Source: JAJKJG01 sp036389455 (lineage in GTDB: Bacteria; Pseudomonadota; Alphaproteobacteria; Rhizobiales; Beijerinckiaceae). Taken from it: 64,000 nucleotides of DNA. The notes beneath the pieces were generated by a model. The model was not told the origin of the DNA. It did not search any database and saw nothing but the letters and a program-made list of their open reading frames with translations. The position numbers and the translations under genes were made by a program. The stretch spans positions 36,447 through 100,446 of the forward strand of contig DASVPW010000041.1 of assembly GCA_036389455.1 (NCBI GenBank), read 5' to 3'. Of this stretch, positions 16,182-25,670 are shown piece after piece (position 1 is the stretch's first letter; every line of letters starts with the position of its first letter).

Positions 16182-17972
16182 TCAGCTGCTGGAGACCTCC
16201 CACACGTAGTCGCGCAGGGTGAACGCGGTATCGGCGTCCGGCGTCTCGACCACGACGGTCAGCGTCTCGTCGGCGCTGCCGCCCGCGACCGATACCGCCG
16301 CGTAAGGATCGCCGCTGCTCTCGTCCCTCGCCACGATCTTGCCGTTCGACAGGACGCTCACGGCCGCGACCGCCCCGCCGCCCTTCGTGAAGACGAGGAG
16401 GAAATGGCGGGAGCCCTTCTTCACGCCGATCTTGAACATCTTGTAGCGCGTCGTCACGATCTTCTCGTCCGCGTCCTTGCGGGCGAGCCGGTCGGACGCG
16501 CCGGTCGAAGCCGTCGTCTCGGCGGCGAGCACCGCCTTGGCGCCGGCCTCGGGCCGGACGCGGTCGAGGATCGCCGCGACCAGGAGGTCGGTGCCGCGCC
16601 GGAAGGCTTCCGTCTGCCGCTTCCAGTAGACCTCGTCCGCGCGCAGGCGGCCCTCGGTCCTGCCCTCCATGAGATCGACGAGGACGTCCACCCGCTGGCC
16701 GTAGTTGACGAGCGCGGCGTTCGGGACGCGCCCCTTGTCCATCTTGATCATGTTGACGGCGCTGAGGAGGCCGACGACCCGCCCGCTCGAATCGATGATC
16801 GGGCTGCCGCTCCCGCCCCCCGTCGCCGGCAGGTTGTTCTGGATCAGGAGGCGGTGCCCCGGGTCCGTCGGCAGGAGGAAGTAGTCGGTCAGCGCGGTGA
16901 CGTTGCCGACCTGCACCTGCGGCGTGCGGCCCATCGGCTGCACGTCGTCGCCGAGGAGGCGCTCGTAGGGGTAGCCCGCGAAGGCGACGGGGTCGCCCGG
17001 GGCAAGCCGCGCCAGCCGATCGGGGTCGGCAACCGTCAGGACGAGGTCGGACGGCATGCGCCGGTCGACTTTCATCAAGGCGACGTCGTAGCCCGCGACC
17101 GTCGAAAACCGCGCCTGCCCGCCATAGGTCGACACGAACAGCGGGTCCTCGTTGACGAAGCGCGACAGGGCGACGTAGCCCGGATGGATCCCCACCTGCA
17201 CGATCTCATAGGACTCCGCGCCGGTGCCGGCCGGACGCGCGATCAGGGTATCGCCGGGTTCGAGGTCGAACTTCGCGGCCGCGACGTGGGCGTTCGTCGC
17301 GAGGAGGTCGGAGCGGATCGGCCAGGCCGTGCCAACGAGCCGCTCGTTGCCGGCCTGGTTGCGGGCGATGACCGCGAACACCGAGCGGGAGAGTCGCTCG
17401 CGATCGGCGACCGCGATGCGCTCCGAGGCCGCCTTGCGCTGCTCCGCCGAGAGGCTCGCGAGCTGCGCCGCGATCCCGGCCCGCTCGGCCTCGTCCCGCT
17501 GCATCCGGACGACCGCGACTCCGAGCCCGGCCGCGGCGACGAGCGCGAGCCCCGCCGCCCCGATCGCGTACCGCCGCGCCCACATCGAGCTCTCCCGGGC
17601 CGAGGGGGCGCGCTGCTGCGGCAGGGTCGCGGACAGGCCTTCGGCCGCGGCGGAGCGGTCGACCGCAACCGAAAAGGTCGGGCCGAGGCGGTCGCCCAGC
17701 ATGATCGTCGCGCCCGAGGGGACGGCGGCCTGCGGATCGGCCGGGCGGCCGTCGATGGCGACGTAGTGGTCGCCGAAGAGGTCGACCGCGTAATCGCCCG
17801 AGAGCTTGCGCACGAGGGCCATGTGCCGACGGCCGACGATCGTGATGTGCGGTGGGAAGACGACGTCGCAGTGCGTCGGGTCGCGGCCGATGACGACGCG
17901 CTCACGGTCGTCGCCGAAGGTCTGCTCCTGCCCGGCAAGCGCGCCGGACAGATGCTTGAGCGTGATCGTCAT
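16182..17972 (-). CDS. FHA - transmembrane - trypsin-like serine protease
   Basis: 596 residues. The N-terminal FHA domain (about 5-95) has VIGRDPTHCDV and GRRHMAL, the Gly-Arg and Ser/Arg-His elements that read phosphothreonine. A transmembrane helix lies at about 133-155, then a short coiled segment and a chymotrypsin/HtrA-like protease (about 185-420) with catalytic His229 (NAHVAA), Asp296 (YDVAL) and Ser388 (GGSGSP). The C-terminal ~150 residues are unassigned. Topology predicts a cytosolic FHA and a periplasmic protease, so phosphorylation by the adjacent convergent kinase could gate proteolysis outside the membrane. The ATG at 17972 opens at the FHA beta strand; an upstream in-frame start adds 15 residues. 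Confidence 0.9.
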   Translation of the reverse strand: MTITLKHLSGALAGQEQTFGDDRERVVIGRDPTHCDVVFPPHITIVGRRHMALVRKLSGDYAVDLFGDHYVAIDGRPADPQAAVPSGATIMLGDRLGPTFSVAVDRSAAAEGLSATLPQQRAPSARESSMWARRYAIGAAGLALVAAAGLGVAVVRMQRDEAERAGIAAQLASLSAEQRKAASERIAVADRERLSRSVFAVIARNQAGNERLVGTAWPIRSDLLATNAHVAAAKFDLEPGDTLIARPAGTGAESYEIVQVGIHPGYVALSRFVNEDPLFVSTYGGQARFSTVAGYDVALMKVDRRMPSDLVLTVADPDRLARLAPGDPVAFAGYPYERLLGDDVQPMGRTPQVQVGNVTALTDYFLLPTDPGHRLLIQNNLPATGGGSGSPIIDSSGRVVGLLSAVNMIKMDKGRVPNAALVNYGQRVDVLVDLMEGRTEGRLRADEVYWKRQTEAFRRGTDLLVAAILDRVRPEAGAKAVLAAETTASTGASDRLARKDADEKIVTTRYKMFKIGVKKGSRHFLLVFTKGGGAVAAVSVLSNGKIVARDESSGDPYAAVSVAGGSADETLTVVVETPDADTAFTLRDYVWEVSSS

Positions 17973-18068
17973 GGGAAGAGCCCCCGCGATGACCCAAGAG
18001 ATCCAAGCCGGCGGCAATTATCGCGGGAATTCTTTCGGCTTGTCCACCCGGGTTCCCCGGACCCTGCG

Positions 18069-20057
18069 TCAGGCCGGCAGCGTGAGGTGCTTGCGCCCGT
18101 AGAGCGCCCGCCAGCCGGTGATGTCGGCCGCCATGATGCGGGCGGTCTCGGCGAGGACGCTCGCCGTGACATCGAACTCGAGGCGGTCGAGGGCTCCCGC
18201 GTAGTTGGCCTTCAGATCCTGCAGCGCGTGCCGGGTCTCGACGGAGCGCTCGGCGAAGCCGTCGAAGTCGCCCGTGAAGCGGATGCCGGCGGCCGCGGCG
18301 CCGAGCGCCGGCAGGAGCGCCGCCAGGATGCCGACCCAGTGCATCCGATCGGCGAGCCATGCGGTGCAGTCTCCGGCGCCGCACAGATGGCTGCACCACT
18401 GCGGCCAATGGTGCGAACGGTCGATCGCCCAAAGCACCAGGAATCCGGCGAGCACCAGGATGATCGCGGCGAAGCAGAGAAAGCCGAACCAGTGCAGCAG
18501 CTTGTGCAGACGCATGAACGCGCGGCCGTTCCCCTGGTGTCACGCGATCTGGTCGTCGACCTCCGCGACCTCCACGGCCCTGATCGCCCGCCGCTGGTAG
18601 CTCTCGTCGAGAACGCCCGCCGGCGGCCCGAGCTCGCGCATGGTCGCGCGCAGGTACCACAGCACCCAGCCCGCGCCGGGCCGCGCCGCCGTCTCCGCGA
18701 AGGCGCGGAGCTCGTACTCGCCAAGGAGGCCGAGGAAGCGCAGGTGGCGGAGCATCTCGGCGAGCGCCCGGTAGTCGAGCCAGCGGTCGTGCCAATGCCC
18801 GAAGCTCCCCATCAGGATGATGGCCCCGATCCACAGGACCGGGAGCAGCTCGACGGCGACGTACTTCGCCTTGTGGACGAGCGCGTCCTCGCGCGGGTCG
18901 TGGGGAGCGAAGCTGAGGAGAGCGACCAGCACGGCCAGGACCGAAAGCGCGTAGGCCAGCACGTAGGCGCTGCGGTAGCGGTGGGCGAAGAACGTCGCGA
19001 GCGCGTCCGCCGCGGCGTAGCGGGGCAGGAGGATGTGCTCGAGCCGAGCGGCGAACCCCCGTCCGTCCGGCGCGGTCGCGAGGAACTCCCGCCACTGGGC
19101 CTGCGTGGCCGCGAGGTCGGGCAGCCGGATGACCGGCGACCAGAGCCAGAGCCGGGGGAAGACCGCCAGCAGCCGGTAGGCCGTCGAACCGCACCACGTG
19201 CGCCGCCGTTCGGCCAGGAACTTGGCGAGCTGCTCCTCGGCGCTGCGGCCCCGGCCGTGGCCGGCGCCCCGCTCGCGCAGGCCGAGCACGCCCGCGACCG
19301 CCGCAGCGATCGGGCCCTCGCGGGCGTCGGCGAGGGGCGTCTCGTGCGCCACATCGCTCATTCGCGCGATCAGCCAGGGCGTCTGCTCCTCGACCGAGGA
19401 GATCCACACCACCGGGATGCCGGCTTCGAGCGCGCGCGCGACGACGCCGGTCGTGCCGCCGGGGGTCACGGTCTGGCTTCCGTCCCAGACGGCGACGAGG
19501 AGGTCGATCTGGCGCAGCATGAAGCGGCTCGCGCGCACAAGGCCGCTCTCGTCGGAGGGATCCTCCTTGACGGGCCCGACGGGCTCCGCGGGCAGCTCGA
19601 CGATGTCGTCTTCGGGCACCTGCTCGAGGGCGGCCTCGAACCCGGCCGCGACGGCCGCCGCCTCCTCTCCGTCCTGGTCCCTGAGCAGGGCCTCGAGGGC
19701 GCGCTTCCTCGGGAACGGCAGGACTGCCACCTTCTTCCAATGAGGCGGGCAGGCCGCAAGCGCCATGTGGTCGGCGCCGTCCGACAGGCTCGAGACGAGG
19801 CGCATTCGGGGCGCCGCTTCGGCGTACCATGCGGCGTGCTTGCGCCTTTCCTCCGCGCAGGCCTCCTCGATCGCGCGCAGAACCTCGGCGAGTTGCGCCG
19901 CGATGCGATCGAGAGGCCGGCGGCCGGCCTTGAGCCTCTTCGACCGATGCCCGGTGATGCCGACGACGAAGGTCAGGGACGGCTTGGGGACGAAACGCGC
20001 CTCCTGTTCGGTACGGGAGCCCGAGACCTCCAGCGTGGTTTTCGCCTTTCGCTTCAT
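18069..20057 (-). pseudogene. SLOG-SLATT membrane protein interrupted by in-frame TGA
   Basis: From ATG 20057 the protein has an N-terminal SLOG (Rossmann nucleotide-binding) domain with VVGITGHR, DGADHMAL, LLVAVWDG and GGTTGVVARALEAG. A helical pair follows at about 360-410 (SAYVLAYALSVLAVL and ELLPVLWIGAIILMG). The frame stops at TGA 18540-18542 after 505 codons and then continues open for 157 more codons in the same frame. The downstream part (separately startable at ATG 18515) adds two more hydrophobic helices and ends ADITGWRALYGRKHLTLPA, a C-terminus typical of SLATT proteins. SLATT helices are proposed pore-forming effectors gated by nucleotide-sensing SLOG domains. The full protein would be 662 residues; reinitiation as two chains (505 + 148 aa) is possible, since AGGGGA precedes ATG 18515. 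Confidence 0.8.
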
Positions 20058-20123
20058 CAGCGGCCGCTAAGCCTCTGCAATGCCGCAAGCCGCAGAAGCG
20101 GCCCCGCGGCAGCTGCGGATGCC

Positions 20124-21452
20124 TCAGCCGAGATACTGCAACACGTGCAGGCCGGCGTTCCAGTCCGTCACGTACATCAGGCCCTCGGGGGTCACGTAGC
20201 AGTCGCAGGTCTTGGCGGCGAGCGAGACGTTCGGGCGTGGATCGACGAGCTTCTTCGGCACCGGTGGGACCCAGTACGCGACCTCCTTGGGCGCGAAGGC
20301 GTCCCTGATATCGAAGACGCGGACGCCTGCGACGTTGTAGGTGGCGAAGATCGTCTCCTCGCTCTGGAAGGAGCCGGGGCGGTTCTCATGCAGGTTGTGC
20401 GGCCCGAAGGTGCCGATGCCGCAGAAGTCGCGCTCCCGCGGCGTCGGCAGGGTCGCGATCGGCACCGGGTTCTCCGGCGCGCGCACGTCGACGACGAAGG
20501 TGTGGAACGTCCCCTTGGCGCATCTCTCGGCATTGGCCTCGTCGGCCACCACCGCGAGCCCACGCCCGAGGAGAGGAAGCGGCGTGTGCGTGCCGCCGGG
20601 GAACGGCGGCGACCAGTTGACGTGCGAGAGGAGCTTCGGGTTCGCGGGATCGCTGATGTCGTGGATCGTGAACCCGCCGTCGCGCCAGGCGCCGTAGCCG
20701 CGGTCCCCGGCCGTGATCATGTGATGGAGCGCATGCCGCTTGCCCTTCGGCGTCCTGTTCTCTTCGCCTGCGGCGCGGTTCATGCCGGGCAGCCACCATT
20801 TCGAGACGATCTCGGGTCTCGTGATGTCGTTGAGGTCGACGATGCACAGGATATGGTCGGTGAAGCCGTCGAAGTGCGCCGACACGTAGGCGTGGCGCCC
20901 GCCGCTCCACCATAGGCGGTTGATGCCGAACCCCGGCATCTCCAGGAACGCGATCTCGCGCACCTCGGCGGGCTTCGAGATGTCGTGGATCGACAGGCCG
21001 GAGCGGAACTTCTTCTTGTTCGTGATGCTGTCGGCGAGCGCGTTCTCGAAATAGCCGCGCATCGTGTCGTACGACTGCATCGCGACGATGTTCGCGCCGT
21101 TGGCGAGCAGGAGGACGTCGCCGGCGACCTGCAGGTGGTGTGTGCGCGTGTATTGTCCCGCCGTGAAGAAGCCGACCGGCTTGAGCTCTCGCGGATTCGA
21201 GGCGTCCAGGACCGTCAATCCGTCGCTGAACATGTGGCCGACATAGAGATGGTTCCGGTTGGCCATCACCTGCACGCTGTCGGGGCGGCCGCCGATGGCG
21301 GAATAGGAAAGATGCCTGATGCCCTTGGCGATGCCTTCCGGCGGGATCTCCGGATCCGCGGCGAAAGCCGGCGGTGCGAGCCCGGACAGTGCGCCGGCGC
21401 CGAGAAACCCGCCGAGCTGCCGCAAATGCTGTCGGCGTGAAATGCCGGTCAT
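20124..21452 (-). CDS. Tat-exported LVIVD-repeat protein
   Basis: 442 residues. The N-terminus SRRQHLRQLGGFLGAG resembles a twin-arginine signal with cleavage near PAFAA. The mature part consists of LVIVD-type beta-propeller repeats: GLTVLDASNP, GLSIHDISKP, ILCIVDLNDIT, GFTIHDISDP, GVRVFDIRD and GLHVLQ. Such proteins are secreted beta-propellers of mostly unknown role. A CDCY motif lies near the C-terminus. AGGGGAGG is well placed before the ATG. It is the first gene of the minus-strand run LVIVD, SLOG-SLATT, FHA-protease (gaps of 66 and 96 bp), so it may share their transcript, though the function link is only positional. Confidence 0.87.
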   Translation of the reverse strand: MTGISRRQHLRQLGGFLGAGALSGLAPPAFAADPEIPPEGIAKGIRHLSYSAIGGRPDSVQVMANRNHLYVGHMFSDGLTVLDASNPRELKPVGFFTAGQYTRTHHLQVAGDVLLLANGANIVAMQSYDTMRGYFENALADSITNKKKFRSGLSIHDISKPAEVREIAFLEMPGFGINRLWWSGGRHAYVSAHFDGFTDHILCIVDLNDITRPEIVSKWWLPGMNRAAGEENRTPKGKRHALHHMITAGDRGYGAWRDGGFTIHDISDPANPKLLSHVNWSPPFPGGTHTPLPLLGRGLAVVADEANAERCAKGTFHTFVVDVRAPENPVPIATLPTPRERDFCGIGTFGPHNLHENRPGSFQSEETIFATYNVAGVRVFDIRDAFAPKEVAYWVPPVPKKLVDPRPNVSLAAKTCDCYVTPEGLMYVTDWNAGLHVLQYLG

Positions 21453-21690
21453 GAAAGCCTCCCCTTGCCGTTCTGCAGCCGTCCCGTTTGCCGGATCTCA
21501 TGCTGCGGTCGAACCATACTCCCGTCGCTTCGTCCCGTCCTGTCTGAAATGCCGGCGCTGAGACGAAGCGCGCGGGCGGTCCGGGCGCTCTGTATCATCC
21601 GGCGGGCGGCAGAATCTGGTCGTGCGCAGGCCAAGGCTTCTCCTGTATGGTTCACGGGGAAAGCCAGTCGAAGTCCACGGGAGTTCCGGC

Positions 21691-23441
21691 TTGCCAGGAG
21701 AGCGCGTCGAGCGGCGACTGACTGCCATTCTGGCGGCCGACATTGTTGGCTACAGCCGGCTCATGGGCGAGGACGAGGAAGGCACGCTGGCCCAGCTGAA
21801 GGCGCATCGGCGGGCTCTGGTCGATCCCAAGATCAACGAGCACCGGGGGCGGATCGTCAAAACCACGGGCGACGGAATGCTGGTGGAGTTCGCGAGCGTG
21901 ATCGATGCCGTCCATTGCTCCGTCGAAATCCAGCTCGGCATGGTCGGGCGCAACGAGGCAGTGCCCCCGGAGCGCCGTATCGAGTTCCGTGTCGGCATCA
22001 ATGTCGGGGACATCATCATCGAAGGCGACGACATTTTCGGAGAAGGCGTCAACGTCGCGGCCCGTCTGGAAGGGCTCGCCGAGCCTGGCGGCATCTGCGT
22101 CTCGGGCCGCGTGCAGGAGGATGTGGAAGGCAAGCTCGAGGTCGCCTTCGAGGATATCGGCGATCAGCATCTGAAGAACATCGCCCGGCCCGTGCGGGTC
22201 TTTCGCGTAAGACTCGGCGCCGCGGCCGCGGCGCCGCGACCCGCCTTGGGCCTTCCCGACAAGCCTTCAATCGCCGTGCTGCCCTTCGACAACATGAGCG
22301 GCGATCCGGAGCAGGCGTATCTGGCGGACGGAATCGTCGAAGCGATTACCGCGGCGCTTTCGCGCATCCGCTCATTCTTCGTCATCGCGCGCAACTCGGC
22401 CTTCACCTACAAGGGCCGGGCGGCGAATGTGCGCGACATCGGCCGGGAGCTGGGCGTCGCCTATGTGCTTGAAGGCAGCGTACAGAAGGCCGGCAACCGC
22501 ATCCGCATCATCGTGCAGCTGATCGAGACCGAGGGCGGCGCGCATGTCTGGGCCGGACGCCACGACGGCACGCTCGACGACATCTTCGATTTTCAGGATC
22601 GGATAACCGAACAGGTAGCGGGAGCCCTGCAGCCTTCCATTCGCATCGCCGAGATCGAGCGGTCGCGGCGCAAGCGGCCGCAGGATCTCGGCGCCTACGA
22701 CTACGCAATGCGCGCCATGCCGCATGTCTGGGCGCTCGAGAAGGAGGAGAGCGCCAAGGCGCTCGAGCTGCTTGAGCAAGCGCTCGCGCTCGATCCGCGA
22801 TATCCGCTTGCCCTGTCCCTCGCCGGATGGTGCCATGCGCAGCGGTCGGTTTACGGCTGGGGGGACATCGCGGAAAGCCAGGCCCTGGCGCGCGGCTTGG
22901 CCGAAAAGGCCGCGGAGCTCAGCGCCGACGACCCGCTTATCCTGGCGGTGCTCGGCGCCGTTCATACGTTTCTGCGCAATTATGGGACGGCGCGCGTGCT
23001 TCTCGAGCGCGCGGTCGGGCTTGATCCGAACGCCGCCTGGGCGTGGAGCCGCCTCGGATGGCTGGACAACTATTCCGACCAGCCCGAGGCGGCGCGCGAG
23101 AAATTCGAGCGGGCCATGCGCTTGAGCCCGTTCGATCCCATGAACTTCAACAACTATGTCGGCATGGCATCCAGCCATGAGCTCCTGCAGGAATACGATC
23201 AGGCCGTTGCGCTCTACCGGCGCGCGCTGGAGGAACGGCCGCACGCGATGTGGATCTATCGCAACTTGGCGTCGTCGCTCGCGGGCGCCGGCCGGATGGG
23301 GGAGGCGAAGGAAGCCTATGCGCAGATGATGCGCGCGTATCCGGCCATGACGGCGGCAAAGTTTAGGCAGGCGATGGTCTTCTCCTCTGCCGCCCTCGAC
23401 GTATGGTTGAGAACCTCAGAAAGCTGGGCTTGCCGGACTGA
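21691..23441 (+). CDS. Class III adenylate/guanylate cyclase - TolB-like - TPR protein, frameshifted near C-terminus
   Basis: A class III cyclase catalytic domain (about 5-185) shows the metal-binding Asp in ILAADIVGYSRLM, TGDGMLVEF, and the transition-state Asn/Arg in GVNVAARLEG. A TolB-N-like domain (about 190-330; SIAVLPFDNMSGD) and TPR repeats (about 340-570) follow. TTG 21691 is chosen because GGGAG lies seven bases upstream. At 23400-23402 the family's usual tail continues in the +1 frame (codons 23403-23438, ending LRKLGLPD, TGA 23439-23441), so one base, probably C, is missing before GTATGG. Without it the frame reads through into cysK as far as 24156. Lower G+C wobble than its neighbours suggests lateral acquisition. 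Confidence 0.8.
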
Positions 23442-23481
23442 CACGGGCCCACGGATCGGCGGCGGCGCAACGGGGGGTGCT

Positions 23482-24464
23482 ATGGCGCGAATATTCCAGA
23501 ACATCCTCGAGACCGTAGGAAACACACCCGTCGTCAGGATCAACCGGCTCGCCCCTTCCGGCGTAAACCTGTTCGTCAAGATCGAGGCCTTCAACCCGCT
23601 CGGCTCGGTGAAGGATCGGCTGGCGCTCGGCGTCATCGAGGAGGCCGAGCGGACCGGCGAGCTCAAACCCGGTCAGACGGTGATCGAGGCGACGAGCGGC
23701 AACACCGGCATCGGCCTCGCCATGGTCTGCGCTCAGAAAGGCTATCCCCTCGTTGTGACGATGGCCGAGACGTTCAGCGTCGAGCGGCGGAAGCTCATGC
23801 GCTTCCTCGGCGCCAAGGTGGTGCTCACGCCGGCGGCGCAGCGGGGCACGGGCATGGTGACGAAAGCGGTGGAGCTTGCGCGGGCGAATGGCTGGTTCCT
23901 GACCCGCCAATTCGAGAACGAGGCCAATCCCGACATGCATTCGCGCACACCGGCGGCACGCTCAAGGGCGTTGCGCGGGTGCTGGCGAAGGAACGTCCGG
24001 AGACCAGGATCATCGTCTGCGAGCCGCAGGACGCGCCGCTGCTCGGCAGCGGCACGCCGCAAGAGCGCAATCCGGACGGCTCCCCCGCGGCGGGTCACCC
24101 GGCCTTCAAGTCGCATCCGATGCAGGGCTGGACCCCCGACTTCATCCCCAAGTTGACCGGCGACGCCGTCGACACGGGCGTGATCAGCAGGATCCTGCCG
24201 ATCTCGAATGAGGAGGCGATGCATTGGAGCAGCGAGCTGGCGACGAAGGAGGGCATCTTCGTCGGCATCACGTCCGGAGCCACTTTCGCCGGAGCGATGC
24301 GCGTTTGCGCCGATGCCGAGAAAGGCGCAGCCGTGCTCTGCATGCTGCCGGACACCGGCGAGCGCTATCTGAGCACGCCGCTCTTCGCCAATATCCCGGC
24401 CGATATGACCGAGGAGGAATTGCGCATCTCGCGCTCGACTCCCTTCGGCCACCTGAACGCCTGA
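23482..24464 (+). pseudogene. cysK: Cysteine synthase A, broken by internal deletion
   Basis: The N-terminal half (MARIFQNILETVGNTPVVR) has the PLP lysine segment NPLGSVKDR and the phosphate loop TSGNTGIGLA. After NPDMHSRT (23947) the sequence jumps to the part encoding TGGTLKGVARVLAKE in a different frame (from 23949) and continues to the normal C-terminus at 24462-24464. Compared with the family about 20-25 residues are missing, so a small deletion of a length not divisible by three has removed part of the core and shifted the frame. An O-acetylserine sulfhydrylase cannot be made from this copy. GGGGGG precedes the ATG. Its start is reached in frame by read-through from the frameshifted cyclase. 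Confidence 0.87.
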
Positions 24465-24699
24465 GCGGCCATCGATAGACGCCTTCTCCCGACTGCGGGC
24501 ATGAAGCGTAGGCTTCACGAGCACCGTCGGCGCCGAGCGCGGCCTCGGTGAGGCCGAGGCATAGGTGCCGTCGCGGCATGATGGTCGCCATCTTCGTCCT
24601 CATGGTGGTAGGAGGGGCGCCGACCGCGGCGATCCGCGCCTCCAGGCCTACCTCCTGCGCTGGCAGGCGCGTTTCCAGGCCGCGTGACGGGAGCTTTCG

Positions 24700-25662
24700 A
24701 TGTCCGACCTGCCGAAATCCGTCCAGATCAACGAGGAGGGCCCGCGCGAGGGCTTCCAGATCGAGCCCGGGCCGATCGCCACGAACCGCAAGATCGCCCT
24801 TATCGACGCGCTGTCGCAGACCGGGCTCAACTCGATCCAGGTCGCCTCCTTCGTGAACCCGAAGCGGGTGCCGGGCTGGGCCGACGCCGACGCGGTGGTC
24901 GAGGGCTTCACCCCGCGCCCGGGCGTCCGCTACACGGCGCTCTGGCTCAACGAGAAGGGCCTCGAGCGGGCGCTCTCGCACCGCGGCCGGCTCGCCATCG
25001 CGGGCTCGATCTCGCTCGTCGCCTCCGAGCCCTTCGTCATGAAGAACCAGCAGCGCTCCTTCGCCGAGAATGCGGCGATGCAGCGGAGCCAGATCGCGAT
25101 CTGCAAGGCGAACGGCATCCCGGTCGAGAAGATGTCGGTGATGGCCGCCTTCGGCTGCAACTACGCCGGCGACATCACCGCCGAGGACGTGGTCCGCACG
25201 CTTGAGTCCGGCTTCGGGATTGCCCACGACGAGGGCCTCGCGATCAAGGAGATCGCGCTTGCCGACACCATGGCCTGGGCGACGCCCGAGAGCATCAAGC
25301 GCACGGTCGGGGCGGTGCGGGAGCGCTGGCCGGAGGCGCGCGTCAACCTGCACCTGCACGACACCCGCGGGCTCGGGATCGCCAACGCCTATGCCGGCCT
25401 CGAGATGGGCGTCGACAGCTTCGATTCCGCGGTCGCCGGCCTCGGCGGCTGCCCCTTCGCCGGCCACAAGGGCGCCGCCGGGAACGTGTGCACCGAGGAC
25501 CTCGTCTTCATGTGCGAGGAGATGGGCATCGCGACCGGCGTCGATCTCGACGCCCTGATCGAGGCGGCGCGCCTCGCCGAGGAGGTCGTCGCGCACCCGC
25601 TCCCGGGCGCGGTGATGCGCGGCGGCACCCTCGACCGCCTGCGGGCGAACCCGCTGCGCTGA
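24700..25662 (+). CDS. Hydroxymethylglutaryl-CoA lyase-family protein
   Basis: 320 residues forming an HMGL-like TIM barrel. Visible features are the N-terminal GPREGFQ (catalytic Arg and Glu), the metal ligands HLHDT, and the glycine-rich active-site loop GLGGCPFAGHKGAAGNVCTED, which contains the family's catalytic Cys. Members cleave 3-hydroxy-3-methylglutaryl-CoA (leucine catabolism) or related acyl-CoA substrates. The convergent CaiB-type CoA-transferase, ending 8 bp away, suggests a dicarboxylic acyl-CoA substrate, though gene orientation argues against a single operon. GGGAG seven bases before the ATG supports this start. Confidence 0.9.
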   Translation: MSDLPKSVQINEEGPREGFQIEPGPIATNRKIALIDALSQTGLNSIQVASFVNPKRVPGWADADAVVEGFTPRPGVRYTALWLNEKGLERALSHRGRLAIAGSISLVASEPFVMKNQQRSFAENAAMQRSQIAICKANGIPVEKMSVMAAFGCNYAGDITAEDVVRTLESGFGIAHDEGLAIKEIALADTMAWATPESIKRTVGAVRERWPEARVNLHLHDTRGLGIANAYAGLEMGVDSFDSAVAGLGGCPFAGHKGAAGNVCTEDLVFMCEEMGIATGVDLDALIEAARLAEEVVAHPLPGAVMRGGTLDRLRANPLR

Positions 25663-25670
25663 GCCGGCGT

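Noticed and set aside
7646..20057. Type VI secretion locus, because of the kinase and FHA pair
   Set aside because: None of the T6SS structural genes (tssB/C, hcp, vgrG, clpV, tssJ-M) is present; the FHA protein is a protease, not a Fha scaffold.
21642..21666. TGTATGGTTCAC..GGGGAAAGCC similarity with 6253-6277 (before the psd copy)
   Set aside because: About 20 matching bases with a gap; could be the edge of a repeat but no larger shared structure was found, so it is not reported as an element.
24540..24556. CGGCCTC-GGT-GAGGCCG hairpin after cysK as a terminator
   Set aside because: The 7-bp stem is real but no T-run follows, and the flanking sequence gives no support for termination.
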